DNA of 64,000 bases, taken from contig AP025075.1 in assembly GCA_036186865.1 (NCBI GenBank), positions 21,668,874 to 21,732,873 of the forward strand, given 5' to 3'. The notes beneath the pieces are model-generated. The model did no database searches and had not been told where the DNA came from. It saw only the letters and a program-made list of their open reading frames with translations. The translations under genes and the position numbers were made by a program. Below, one piece after another: positions 11,791 to 24,123 of this stretch. The stretch's first letter is position 1, and the number at the start of each line of letters is the position of its first letter. Source of the stretch: Eustoma russellianum (taxonomy: Eukaryota > Streptophyta > Magnoliopsida > Gentianales > Gentianaceae).

Positions 11791-13375
11791 TAAAAAGGTA
11801 CCTAAATCGTTGTTACACATTGCAGAGAACACATACATCTAAAGCTACATCAATCAAGTGGTTCCTTAACAGTGGTTGCTCGGGGCACATGACGGGTGAC
11901 CCAAGCTTGTTTTCAAAGTTGAAGAAGGTTACAACAGATGGATCAGTGACCTTTAGAGACAACAACGAAGGAAGAATCATCAGAAAAGGTACAATTGGAA
12001 ACCCAAGCACTCTTCAAATCTCCAACGTCTTTTTGATAAGTAATCTATCCTACAATTTTCTTAGCATCTCACAGGTTTTTGACAATGGTTTTGATGCGTG
12101 TTTTATTCACCCATATTGCAACATAGTAAATAAAAATGGAGAAACGGTATTAAAAGGAAAAAAGAAGGAAATATTTTTACACTTTCTATGGATGACATGT
12201 GAGACGCTAAAGTAAAACGTTTTATGTCAAATGAATCTAACGTGAATTTATGGCATAGGCGGTTAGGACACATTGGCATCTCAACCCTTGAGAAACTTCA
12301 ACGAAAGAATCTAGTACGAGGATTGCCTAAACTTTATTTAGACAACTTTAAGTTGTATGAATCTTGTATTAAAGGGCAAGCAAACATCCGAGTCATTTAA
12401 ATCCAAAAATGAAATCAGCACGTCTAGAGTCTTAGAATTATTACACATTGACTTATTTGGTCTTAGTCGTACTAGGAGCCTTGGTGGGCGACATTATGCA
12501 TATGTCATCGTTGACGATTTTTCTTACTATACATGGACTTTATTTCTTGCGAATACAGATGATAGTACTTGAGATTGCTAAATTAATAAAACAACTTGAA
12601 AATGAGTATCTATGAGCGATAGAGGCAGTGAATTAAAAATAAGGACATGATTGCATTTTGTGAAGAAAAAGGTATTAAACACGAGTTTTCATCACCTAGA
12701 ACACCACAGTTAAACGGAGTAGTAGAAAGAAAGAATAGGACACTACAAGAAATTCCAAGAACCATGCTATGTGAAAATAAGTTGCCTAGATTTTTGTGGA
12801 CGGAAGCCGTAAATTGTGCATGTTATATAGTTAATCGCTTATTGATTAGAAATAAAATAAACAAAACTCCTTATGAAATTTTGAATGATCGCATGCCTAA
12901 AATTGATTATTTTCGTGTGTTTAGTTGTAAATGCTTTGTTTTGAATACAAAAGATAATCTAGATAAATTTGAGTTTAAATCCATTGAATGCATTTTTGTT
13001 GGATATTCAGTGAATTCTAAAGCATATAGGTGTTATGATTCTATCACTAGACAAATTTAGAATCTATTCATGTGAAATTTGATGAATTCGGTGAATAAGA
13101 AATAAATAAAGAATATGACGATGATTTTAAACTAAAGCCCATGTTAGATGATATAGAAGAAAATATCGTACATGATGAACACAACACACTAGAAATGTAT
13201 GATCACTTAGAAATGCATGAAAACTTAGAAATAATCAACCAAGATGGCATAAGGATTACCCAAACGATCTTATCATAGGCGACATAACACAAGGTGTACG
13301 ACCACGTAGAAGAATAAATCAAGATGAAATAAAATCAATTTCATGCTATGATATCTGACCTTAAATAATAATATC
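11791..13375 (+). pseudogene. SIRE-like copia protease and integrase remnant
   Basis: 11820-12215 encodes the protease region WFLNSGCSGHMTGD, in which the catalytic Asp of the usual LDSGCS is Asn, then the GAG-pre-integrase part (GTIGNPSTLQISNVF). 12240-12400 holds the pre-integrase zinc region (LWHRRLGH-like). 12420-12560 holds the integrase core start (LLHIDLFGLSRTRSLGGRHY, IVDDFSYYTW). 12647-13060 has NGVVERKNRTLQ (catalytic Glu), LPRFLWTEAVNCACYIVNR and CKCFVLNTKDNLDKF. The linker continues to about 13350 without RT. It is truncated and non-functional. Confidence 0.88.
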
Positions 13376-14255
13376 ATAACCGAGGAAGGTGTCCTCAAAG
13401 ACTGGAGTAGGTTGTTTCAACCGAACCAGTATTGCAACAGTAAAAATAGTAAACGAATTTCAAAAATCATAAAATTTTGCAGAAACATAGCCACGACTCC
13501 TAGTTTTCATTTGGCGCAAGTTTCACCCCGTATGGATAAGTATAAATCAGTCAAACGTTAATTGTTCTGAGACTAATGCAATTTGATTTTCAGATTTGCA
13601 AAGGTTGAGAACATCAACGTGGTTGACAAACTTCCCACAGGAATTTTCGGTGGTTGACATACTTTCCACAGGAATTTTCAAAAACTGTTTCAACCCACTA
13701 AAATACACATCTTGAGGGTTTTATCATAAAATTTTCAGACCATTTAGAGTCAGCAATAAATAGGAATAAAAATTTCAATTCAAAGTATAGTTTCTGGCAG
13801 ATTTGCGCAATCTAACCAAAAACATATTTTCAAGAGGTTAGGCTTGGAGATTTTCAAAAACTGTTTCAACCCACTAAAATACACATCTTGAGGGTTTTAT
13901 CATAAAATTTTCAGACCATTTAGAGTCAGCAATAAATAGGAATAAAAATTTCAATTCGAAGTATAGTTTCTGGCAGATTTGCACAATCTAACCAAAAACA
14001 TATTTTCAAGAGGTTAGGCTTTGAGATTTAATTTGAAATTTTCGTGAGTCTCTTATGACATCTGAGAGTACATGCGCACTAAATTTCATAATTTTTGGAG
14101 GTCTACAACTAGGTCTTGGTAAATAATTCAAATCAGGATTTGAAAACAGAAACTGTTTTCAGGAGTGAGTCTTTTGGTCCAAAAGTTTTTAAAAAACCAA
14201 ATTTTCCACACTCACTATTCAACCCCCCTTCTAGTGTTGCTACATAGTTCCTACA
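13376..14255 (+). repeat. SIRE-like copia LTR, second copy, right piece
   Basis: It starts at ATAACCGAGGAAGGTGTCC, equivalent to 9129 in the first LTR copy, and ends TCCTACA at 14255. It contains a 176 bp direct duplication (13674-13849 and 13850-14025) and a 31 bp duplication at 13618-13680. Together with 9869-10350 it forms one LTR split by coding sequence, with only about 22 bp of LTR missing at the split. Confidence 0.75.
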
Positions 14256-14579
14256 AGCACATCATCTAAGTCTAACTATTCTTCTTCCATTTTTCTATTT
14301 CCATAAAGTTTTACACTAACTCTATTTTTGGTATTGAAACCGTGAGTTGTATAAGGTATAAGGAAGAAGATTTTCTTCAAAAAAATCAAGTGATGAACAC
14401 CACTTTAAGGTGTAAGAAAAGTGTTAAAGACAAGTACTCTTCCTAGATCCTACATGAATTTTCAAATGTTTATATGAAAGTTGGATCATCATGTAGTATA
14501 TTCAAGATTTCTCCTCAAGGATATGTAAAAATATATGTTTTATGTGATATACATATGTATACACATACTATATATACCA

Positions 14580-15529
14580 TACGGCCCTAGGCCTTTTTAT
14601 GCAAATAAAATGAATATAGTATATATATGTGTGTGTGTGTGTATATATATATGTATATGTACAATTGTATATGTGTAGAAAGATGTATATGTAAATATAT
14701 ATATATATACATACTCACACCCGGCCATAAGAGTATTATTTATTAAAATGATTTTATAGTACGATATGTATACAATTATGTAGAAGATATATATATTAAG
14801 ATATGAAATATGAATAATATATATACAATATATATATATATAGACATATTTTTGGCCATGAGGTGGTAAATTACACAAATGACCGCAATAAATTATATAT
14901 ATATGTATACACATACGTATAATATATATATATATATATATAGGTGTGTGGTTATATAAAAAAAGTTATGTATACTATGTGATGTGCTTTTTTAAATTGT
15001 ATATATATATAAATATATACCTTCATATCTCTGTTATTTTTTCATTTATGCAGGTACACCTAGAGCCGGGGGTCTCACTGGAAGCAGACTCTCTATCCCT
15101 TGGGATAGAGGTATTGTTTGCCTACCATTAACCCTCCCCAGACCCTACCGATAGTTTTTGCTGTCGTTGGGATATACTGGGTATGGATGATGATGATGAT
15201 GATATATATATGTATACACACTACCTATCTTTCGGCCACTTGGCCTTTTATGGTAAAAGGACTTTATTATATTGTATACATATGTATATATGTACAATAT
15301 ATATGTTAAGATATAAAAATAAATAAGTTTTGGATATTATATAATATATCATAAAATGATTATATATATGTATACACATTACATATATTCGGCCATTATG
15401 CCTTTTTGCTAAAATGACTTTATTATGTTTATGTGGTGTATATATGCATAATATATATGTTAAGATATTAAAATAAATAAGTTTTGAATATTATATAATA
15501 TATCATAAAATGACTTGATATGTGTATAC

Positions 15530-15582
<53 letters not shown>

Positions 15583-15830
15583 GCCATTAGGCCTATTATG
15601 ATAAAACGATTTTCTTATATTTTATGTTTGTGTACATATGTAAGATATAAATGTTAAGAATATGAAAAGAATGACCTTATTATGTTTTATGTATATATTT
15701 ACGAAATATGATAAAATATATATATTTTATTGTACCTATACACACTTAAAGAACACTCATATGTATGGAAATATATATTGTACATGTAAATATATATATA
15801 TACACACGTTCAAATACGATGATATGACAT
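14580..15830 (+). repeat. AT-rich tandem array with GGCC-hairpin units
   Basis: Units of roughly 130-190 bp recur with a start like CGGCCATTAGGCC, then TTAT.ATAAAATGA, then runs of (TA)n with TGTATACACA. Starts are near 14584, 14723, 14854, 15233, 15390 and 15581. Three units keep a GGCC-N3/4-GGCC mini-hairpin. A (TA)n run spans about 15533-15580. A SINE fragment interrupts the array. Confidence 0.75.
15052..15206 (+). mobile_element. Au/TS-like SINE fragment
   Basis: GAGCCGGGGGTCTCACTGGA, CTCTCTATCCCTTGGGATAG, ACCCTCCCCAGACCCTACC and a final CTGGGTATG followed by (GAT)n match, in order, the 3' body and simple tail of plant Au/TS-type tRNA-derived SINEs as I know them. The tRNA-like head with A and B boxes is not visible, so it is 5'-truncated. 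It sits inside the AT array, where flanking duplications cannot be told from (TA)n. Confidence 0.65.
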
Positions 15831-16550
15831 AAATGATTTTATTTCATGTTATTTATATTCATATGTGTAATAAACGATAATGCGTAAATCACGATATAAG
15901 TTATGAAATTCCTAGATGGTATATTATAGTAAGTAGGAGTTATATGTTCTATGTACCTAAGTTATGGATTATGAAATACATGTGTAATTTAGATATTAAG
16001 GAAGTATGAGTATGCATTTTCTTAAGTTATGATAAGTAGACTGTAAGTAAGTGATGTTACCAGTTGTAGTATGACCAAGATACCCTCATTTGATCGAGTC
16101 CCATACTTCATCAAATGAAAGATTGAAAAGTGATTTTATCACATTACATGTTTAAAAGTTCATATGCATGTGAACAACAAACGCGAGACGATTGATTCCA
16201 TTGACACACGATATGTTATGTTGTGATTATGATTATGTTATGTTTGCCAACATGACATCAGTACCAGAGTGGTAGGTGTCAGGGGCATATGATTACGTTT
16301 ATGGCCGAGTGTAACACAGGGTCTGGGACACGGGATCTCCGTCATAGCACTTCACCGTTAGCACATGTACATATTTTATGATGTTTTATGTCGTACATGT
16401 ACTACATGGGGAATCAATCGATTCGTCATGCGTTATTATTCCAAGAAGTGCTATAGCCATCATGAAATGTTATGTTTCCAGTTTATGAAATGCAAGTCAT
16501 GTTATGATTTACGAAACGCCAAGTTATGCATGTTTTCAGAAGAAAAGTAT

Positions 16551-16630
16551 GATATGTTTACGAAAAGTCATGTTTTATGCCTCATGTCAGGATATGTTTA
16601 CAAAAGCCATGTTTTATGCATCATGTCATG
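16551..16630 (+). repeat. Two-unit minisatellite in gypsy C LTR
   Basis: GATATGTTTACGAAAAGTCA (16551) and GATATGTTTACAAAAGCCAT (16591) start two 40 bp units. They lie about 0.74-0.82 kb from the LTR end, the same place as the minisatellites in the other gypsy LTRs here. Confidence 0.7.
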
Positions 16631-17375
16631 ATCATGTCACCTTAAGGTTATGATTAAGAATTCTTTAAGTCTATGATGGCACTATAATGGGCAATGTAGT
16701 GTTTACGCATGAAAGTGTAGTACATGTAAGATATGCGAGGATAGTATAAATTATGGATTAGAAGCTAAGTATGGAGACTATATGGTGTTACGGATTAAGT
16801 AGAACAAGATGCTGCTATGTTACGTTGTGAAATTTTTCTTATTTACCTGCTTTCTTGTTTACAGTTATGCTATGATACTTTACTTGTTAAAATGGAGACG
16901 TGCTTATTATATTCGACATTTATGGTTATTATGATTTGTCACCCCGTCTCCCCATGCATGATCCATATGTCGTATCTAGTAGGACTACTTGCTGAGCGAT
17001 TAAAAGTTGGCTATCGCTCATACTTGCCTTATCACTTTACAAATAACAGGTATCACTATACAGGCTTGTTGAGGACATGCTAGATATACCACTAATAATG
17101 GCGAAACATACCGAGAGATTTGCTTTGAAGGCGTTAGGTCTTGGTTTATGATGTATTTCAGAAGATTTCAGTATTCTGTATATTATGACTTGTACAGATC
17201 ATGATGTAGTGTATTGCATGTCGATTATGATTTGTTTATATTATGTTGCTTCCGCTTATCGATTCATTATTCATGTCGATATGCACATGTATAGTATCGA
17301 TGCCTTGTACTCCTCATAACAAAGTACGGCGGGTGCATCGGGCCAGAACCCTAGTTTCGGGCGGGACGCTACAGG

Positions 17376-17387
17376 TGGTATCAGAGA
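17376..17387 (+). promoter_or_regulatory. Primer binding site of gypsy C
   Basis: TGGTATCAGAGA, 2 nt after the LTR end, complementary to the initiator-Met tRNA 3' end except for the last base. Confidence 0.85.
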
Positions 17388-18283
17388 AAAGGCTCCAGAT
17401 CCACTGCGGTCACATAAGTAAACAACGACTTGAATTTAAGAGGTGATTTTAGAATTTAAGAAATGATCATAGACGTAAGAAATGATCTTAGAAGAAAGCA
17501 ACAACCTTAGCATAAGAGAAATAGAACGGTATTAGGCAGATACGAAAAACCAGAAAGTATAAGTAGGTCATTTAGGCTTTCCGACATATATATAGGTCAA
17601 GGCACATGAATACCTCAATGTTATTTTCTAGTTAGTAACATAGTATTCATAACCCGTAATTTCGATAGTTTCAGGTTGAACTCTATTTGGGATAATGTTC
17701 GGAGATATTGATAGAATTTTATAGGTTGAGTAAGATATGATATGTAGTAGAATTATAAGTAGTGATTTATAAGAATTATGACGATTAGAGTTTGGTAAAT
17801 ACATTGCATAAATGGTACGAGTAGGATTAAGGCGATGAATAAAAAAAATTTAGTAGGTCAAAGGTTTAGTCGCATTAGGGATGTAAATTCATAGCGGTAA
17901 GAGTATGATTATATAAGTAAAAATAACGATATAATAAGTTATGTTATATCAAAAGTTAATTATGAATTCTGAAGGACATCGATTATCTAGATGGAATTAG
18001 TGGACGTAAGTTGAAACTGAGTAAGTGTGACTAAATCGGAGTTGATATGATTCAACCGGATTAGGATTAGTGGATGAAATTAGTAAGTACGAAAGTTAGT
18101 ACGGTGCGCAAAAATATGAGGTTGTAGAATAAATAAGCTTATGAATGGGAAGAATACAGTAACAGTAATTTAAGAAAAATTTTATCATAAGTTGGTGAAT
18201 ACTAAGTTGAATCACAGGCGATTAAGAAATGACGCTAGAAATTAAGTGTTTAAATCCTTAAGCGCAAAATCGATGCAATCCTT

Positions 18284-18321
18284 AAGTTTCAAGGACAAAA
18301 CTTTTTATAAGGGGAGGAGAA
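18284..18321 (+). promoter_or_regulatory. Hairpin and polypurine tract of gypsy C
   Basis: AAGTTTCAAGGACAAAACTT (18284-18303), a 5 nt spacer, then AAGGGGAGGAGAA (18309-18321) directly before the LTR start TGTTACAACCC. The stem is more decayed than in gypsy B. Confidence 0.85.
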
Positions 18322-19600
18322 TGTTACAACCCGCATTTCCAAGTCAGTGGAAACGCTAAATAAGGTGATGGAAATATAAAACGAAAGTACGATGTCGACG
18401 AAATTTCGGCAGAATTTAAATTTTATTTAGGGTTAACAAGGGCGTCGACATTAAATATCGGGGTTAATGACGCTCGGAAAATAACCAAACGATAAGTTAA
18501 CAGATATAGCGTGACTTGCCGGGACTAAATAACGAACATTTTGGACATACGATATGATTTTAATAAATTAGTCGGTAGCAACCCAAGTCGGAAGATATAA
18601 GTTAAACCAAATAGAAATACCCAACACAATAATTCTATTACACAAAAAATTCCTACTCACTTTTATCCCAATTATTCTTACATGGCAAATAAAACAAAAC
18701 CCCTCTCTCCTCCTTTACCCCCTATGACTGCCCCACCCCCATACAAGTGGGAATCTTCCACTTTTTCCCACATGGCAAACAAACATCATCTCCTCTTATA
18801 CACTTTTACACCCATCACTTCAGTTTTCCCCACTTCTTGACATGCCACAACAGAAACAATATTTTCTCTCCCCTCCTTCTCTTTTCCCATGGCTGAAAAG
18901 CAACAAAGGGAGAAATTTTCTTCACTTTCTCCTTACAAACTCCACCTTCTTACACTCTCTTTCTACCTCATTATTATCCTACATCCAAACCTTTCACACC
19001 CATCACTCCACCAAATTTCTTTCTCCTCTTTCCCCCAAACCCATTTTCGGCTAAAGCTCCCTTTCCCTTCACATTTTCAACCGAAAATTACACTACACAC
19101 TTCAACTCATCTTCTTCCTCTTCTCTCTCTTTTTCAAGAAAATCAAACTTTCAACTTCTCTTTCCCTCCTCTCATGGACGAAATGCTCAAGGAAAGAAAA
19201 CAAGAGATGATTTCTTCTTCTCCATTCTGTACTCCAATATATTTTATTTTCCAACAAAATACTCCCTCCTCTCTCCTTCAAACAAACTCAAGTCTTCCAA
19301 CCCCATTTTCTTCTTCTTCTTTGGCCGAGATATTCAAATGAGAGAAAGAGAAAAGTTTTCTTCTCTTTCATTCTACACTCAACACTTTCACCTCAAACAA
19401 ATAACTCTACTTCTTCTTCAAGACAACAAGCCTCCAAACACTCTTCTTTCTCTCTTTGGCCGTGACCCTCAACCAACACAAAGGAAGAATTTTTCTTCTC
19501 TTTTCACCTTCTCTACACACACCCAAGACTAGACTCCAACATCTTGTTCATCCAAGAAAGAAACAAACTTCTCCAACCTCCATGGACTCTAAATGGCCAA
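18322..19600 (+). repeat. 3' LTR of gypsy C, right part missing
   Basis: It starts TGTTACAACCCGC at 18322. A strongly pyrimidine-rich stretch (about 18660-19560, TCTTCTTC and CTCTTT runs with repeated TTTGGCCG) follows, like the transcribed leader of large plant LTRs. The frames at 18842-19532 come from this low-complexity DNA and are not called as genes. The U5 end with TACGGCGGGTGCA is absent before 20097, so the LTR is truncated; the right limit given is approximate. Confidence 0.65.
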
Positions 19601-20096
19601 AATTTCAAAGGTTAAAAACCAAGATGTAGCAATGTTAAATGTGATGCATAATACTTTTAAAGTTTGATTTTTTTTTAAAAAAAACATGAAATGTGATGCA
19701 TAATACTTTAGTCGTGAGTTTATTAATTTGTTAAAGGTCTGTTTAGACTCATTGGACGTATTTAACTTAAGCTTGCTAATACCACAATTTATTTCTTCAA
19801 ACATACCCAATAAATTGTTAAATCCCTATTTTGCCCTCTTTTTCTTTGGGCTTCGGTCAAGGCCCCAAAACAGCCCCTATTGGACTAATTTCATACTTAA
19901 TCATATCTTGAAATCCATCTTGCATCATCATCCTAAAATCCTAGCAAAAACATTAGTACTTTGAAAGAATCCAAAACTTATCCTTAAACATATCTGATGG
20001 CATAACATATCATATATATAACAACAACAAGATTTTCACATAATATATATAAGACACATATTATGGCAATGAACTTAAATTGAAGAAAGAGAGGTG
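19601..20096. other. Unassigned AT-rich stretch
   Basis: It contains a short direct duplication of AAATGTGATGCATAATACTTT (about 19636 and 19690) around a homopolymer T/A stretch. No gene or recognised repeat family is visible. Confidence 0.5.
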
Positions 20097-22177
20097 TGTC
20101 ACACCCCAACCCCAAAATCGTGGGTCAGGAGTGTTCTTCACCCCTCAAAATACTTCACTTCCTTTTAATCCTTTACTCTTTTACTAGTTTTATAATTCCT
20201 ATGCTCACCTTATCACACAAAATTAGGATGTTCATATGGTCATAAATATGTAGGATGATCATAAATTTGTAACAATTTATCTATTGAACATGCTCTCTTA
20301 TTTACCAAATACTACATGCTTGAAAGTCAAATCAAAAGGAAAGCATAACGATTGAAAAAAGCATGTTAACATATCTTCCTTAGCCTTCATCTGCAAGGTT
20401 AAACTCCTTTGAATAGGCGAAAAATGGTACTAAAAAGGATGGCTAAAAACAGCCCCAATTTGTTGAAATTTCACATATATACTTAAAGAAAGAGAGATGA
20501 TTATTATACACTTAAAAATGGTGCTCAAGAACTAAACTTTAACATAATTCTCTATTTTAAAGATAGTCAAATTCATGGAAAATCATTAAAATGATAAAAA
20601 AAAAATATGTCAAGAAGGCATGATAATCTTCTGACAAATATGTTCAAAAGAGAGCCAAAAGGATCTATTTTATATAGCATGTAGCACACTTTTTGCTAAA
20701 AATCAATATTTTGTTCATGTAGCACATATGCATGTACATATGAGACTTGAATTCAAGAAAATCTTCACATGCATAACCATATTAATTAAGATCCAAGTCT
20801 CTTATCATAACTCTTATCATAGGACACAAAATTTAACCTTCAACTACACATGCAAATATAATCTTTATATCATTACGATGAGAAAAATGACTTGAAGATA
20901 GTCTTGAATGATCCTATTTTTATATGAACATAATATTATAGTTTTCAAAAATAACATGGAGAATCTAAGAGATGGACTTGCCTTTTGAACTTTGATTTGA
21001 GATTGTTCTTGGACTAGACTTGAAAATGTCAACCTCCTTGCTACACCTAAGGAGGTATGGTTTTGGAGACTCATGCGGGGGAGAAGATTAAGCTTTGGGT
21101 GCATGGTACCAGTATAAGGATTCTAAAGAGGTTTCATAGAAAATCATACCTTTCTCTTGGTCTAGAATATGTGCTTGAAGATTTATCTGTTTTGCCTCAA
21201 ACTTGAAGAATTTTCTTCACCTCTTCCTAGCCTTCATGAGGCACGGTTTTGAGGGTCAGAAAGGCTGGGTAAGATGAGCTTGTTGCAAAAAAAATTACTT
21301 GAAGAACATATAATAACTCTTACTTTAGAAACTTGAAGGAGATTGTTTAGTTTCTTATCCCCCTTCTTCTCCTATGCTTGAAGAGATTTCTTCTTCCTCC
21401 ACCTCCTTATGGGGGATGGTTTTGAGGCTAAAAGGGAGGATGGTGTTGCCTTAAGTTGAATCTAGAGGGGAGAGAGAGTGAACTTGCAAATGGTTAGAAT
21501 GCAATTGTGGTGGAAGGCAAGTGTGACCAAGATTGCTTCTTCCTCCTTTTCCTCTTAAGAAGCACGCCTAGGACAAGGGAAAAAGGTGCATGTTGGCAGC
21601 TTAGGAGTGTTGCCATGGTGGTGACAAGAGGACTAATGATAATGCCTAAATTTAAGCTTTTTCTTACAAGTTGGAAGAATGCTTATGGAAAGTAAGCTTT
21701 TGGCAAAATCTAACCAATGCATGTAACTCCTTAGGTGGCTTGTCTTGCATTTTTACTTGGAAGAAGGAAAATAAGACTTACAAAAAATTCTTGGAAGGTT
21801 GTAGGGGAAAAGGGGGCCGGGTTTGGGGGGTTGGAGGGGTAGATTAGGTAATTTATCTAATTTTGGAATTTTCCTAACTATGTCCTATTTTATTTTATTT
21901 TCTTTTGAATATAAGTTGTGACACTTTGACGTACATATGCATGCATTGGTAAATTGCATTAATTTACTATATTGATAGTTATATCATAATTATAGACTTA
22001 ATTTAGCTTGGATATGCACTTAATATATATTCTTATAAGGGTGTATGTTATATTATCGGTAGCAAATTCATAATGGTAACCTAGCCATGGACTTAATTTC
22101 TATTAAGGTGTACTCTTGGCATATTATCGTGACCTTATGCGGTTTGTTTTACTCGTTACAGGGAGCGGGTCGTAACA
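20097..22177 (-). repeat. Lone gypsy-type LTR (solo-LTR candidate)
   Basis: On the minus strand it starts TGTTACGACCCGCTCCCTG (22177) and ends GGGGTTGGGGTGTGACA (20097), the terminal style of plant gypsy LTRs. Neither a primer site nor a polypurine tract flanks it. The flanking 5-mers (AGGTG left, TATAA right) do not match, so it is not a clean solo LTR with duplicated target. The right side cuts straight into copia integrase sequence. Inside are only non-coding LTR-like sequences. Confidence 0.65.
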
Positions 22178-24086
22178 TATAAGGCCCCCAAATATCAATG
22201 TGTACAATATCAAAAGGTTTAGAGGTCACAGAAGAGGATATAGGAAATGAGTTTCTGCTCTGTTTATCTAAGGGGTAAACTGTACACTTATTTAGACAGT
22301 CATGGGATATTTCTACTACTGAATCTGTCCTTTGCACTTCTTCCATTCTTGTAGAAAACATATGCCCAAGTCTGGCATGCCACAGCAGTGACGTTGAAAG
22401 TGTTATAGAACAAGCATTTGAAATAGAAGATGTAGACTGCACCATTATAGGATCTCCCTATAGATAATAGAGTCCATAGTCCACCTTAGCTGAACCAATC
22501 ATCATCTTGGTCTTTATATCTTGGATATGACACATACTGTTTACAAATGAAACAACTATATTTGGGATTGGGTTAATCTGCTCAATGACAGCAAGTTAAA
22601 GTCAAATACTGGACATAGAATACATCTGCAAGGAGCAGTTCATAAGAAACTTTAATGGTTCCAATCTGAGCAACTCTGGCTGGTGATTTGTCTGGTAGTT
22701 TGACAAACAGTGAAGCAATAGAATGGTAAGATTCAAAGAGATCAAGACAAGCACAAACATGATCACTAGCTCCAAATCCAAAATCCATATGTTTGATATT
22801 TGTTTCAATACGTCTGATATCTTACCTGAATTAGTAGCCTGCTGTACTGATATAATGGAATAGTGAGTTACTACTGCACTTGAGGAATCAGCATTCGTCT
22901 TTCCTCCTTTTATCTGATGGTCCTGTAGCAAACTGATCAGTTGGTTGTACTGATCTGCAGTCAGGGAAGGGTCTGCTTCCATCTCACTCTGAGAAGTCCC
23001 TTCATGATTTTAAAACACTTCATATCCTTCATGAGTCATTGTGTCTCCTTCTTACAGAGATATCTAATCTCCATACACCATATTTACATGTCCCTTTGGC
23101 TTAAACCCAGGCGGATATCCGTGTTTCCTGTAGCATCTGTCTCTAGTGTGTCCTAAATTATTACAATAAGTGCAATAAGGAGTTCTAGGCTTATTCTGGT
23201 TTGACCTGAAATTGACTTTACTAACACCCCTGCCTACGGGTTTCTGCAACAGACCATCCCTGTTTTGATGAGGTCTAGGGGAAAACGAGACAAGCCTGGA
23301 CTGATTATTCCTAGAACTTATGTTCAATAGATGAAGGATTGTTAACAAACTGATTGTGACCATTAGAACATCTCAACTTCCTTTCCAATTTGACTGCCAT
23401 TGCAAAGACCGTTTTAAGATCAGGAAACGGGGTAGACAACAGAATTTGAGATTTCACCGCTTCAAACTCATCGTTAAGACCTTTGAGAAACTTAATGACA
23501 CAATCATTTTCTACAAATCTATTGATTTGTGTCAAGGTTACATGTACATCTATTACAGGTTCAAGTAGGAATATTTCTTAGAACTGAAAGTTCTTCCCAA
23601 ATTACTTTAAGTCTAGTGTAATATTCCGTCACATAACTAGTTTCCTGTCTAATTGCATAAAACTCTTCTTGTAAATCCGAGAGTTTAAATGAATCAACAT
23701 TTCCATATCTGAATTTCAAATCATTCCAAATTTCTACAGCAGTGTCAAGCCACGTAACACTTTGTGCTACGCTACGTTTTAAAGAATTCACCATGATGCT
23801 ACCATATTGTTAGCCTTGGTCCAGGCGTTGAATCTCCTCACTGTTTCAGTAGGTTTCACATGTACGCCATTTATAAATCCAGTTTCGTTCTTGGATTCCA
23901 ATGCTCGTCTAACAGATCTACTCCAACGATGGTAGTTATTGCCATTTAACAATGGTTGGACCAGTACCATTGAAGGAATATTGCTAGGATGAATGCATAA
24001 GGATCTTCAGTAGGATCATTTGCCATACGAGTTGAATGAGATGCAGAAGGAGAATCATTTGCAGCGGTGAGATTGTTGGACGCCAT
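22178..24086 (-). pseudogene. Copia D gag-protease-integrase remnant
   Basis: The start ATG is at 24086-24084 (MASNNLTAANDS). After a frameshift the gag N-terminus reads LLNGNNYHRWSRSVRRALES and GFINGVHVKP, followed by the UBN2-like gag part (VAQSVTWLDTAVEIWNDLKF, FYAIRQETSYVTEYYTRLK). The zinc knuckle is CTYCNNLGHTRDRCYRKHGY. The protease motif is damaged (GFGASDHVC in place of DSGASDH). Pre-integrase LLWHARLGHM and integrase start FDIVHIDIWGPY follow, and then the sequence stops at the LTR junction. There are several frameshifts. Confidence 0.87.
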
Positions 24087-24108
24087 GAAAGTACCAAAAT
24101 TCATTTAC

Positions 24109-24123
24109 CACGCTCTGATACCA
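24109..24123 (-). promoter_or_regulatory. Primer binding site of copia D
   Basis: TGGTATCAGAGCGTG on the minus strand, directly next to the LTR end; initiator-Met tRNA type. Confidence 0.85.

Larger units (their letters stand above)
14256..17373 (+). repeat. 5' LTR of gypsy C, truncated on its left
   Basis: The right end GGGACGCTACA at 17373 is followed by a primer site, so this is a 5' LTR. The U5 box TACGGCGGGTGCA lies at 17325-17337. The expected TGTTACAACCC start is not found before 14256, where copia LTR sequence abuts, so the left part is lost or displaced. The region holds the AT-rich array at 14580-15830 and a two-unit minisatellite (16551-16630, period 40). The short frames here are AT-rich chance frames. 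Confidence 0.75.
17374..18321 (+). mobile_element. Gypsy C interior, LARD-like, non-coding
   Basis: The 948 bp between the 5' LTR end and the 3' LTR start hold a primer site (TGGTATCAGAGA from 17376) and, at the far end, a hairpin and polypurine tract. No gag, protease, RT or integrase motif is visible in any frame; the sequence is A/G-rich with scattered stops. Large LTRs with a short non-coding interior fit a LARD (large retrotransposon derivative), mobilised in trans. A simple internal deletion of a coding chromovirus is the alternative. Confidence 0.7.

Noticed and set aside
14597..14914. 105-codon Tyr/Ile-rich antisense frame
   Set aside because: It is made of (TA)n and TGTATAC microsatellite DNA.
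18842..19532. Frames of 64-150 codons rich in Ser, Phe and Leu
   Set aside because: They derive from pyrimidine-rich LTR leader DNA with low complexity and overlap in several frames.
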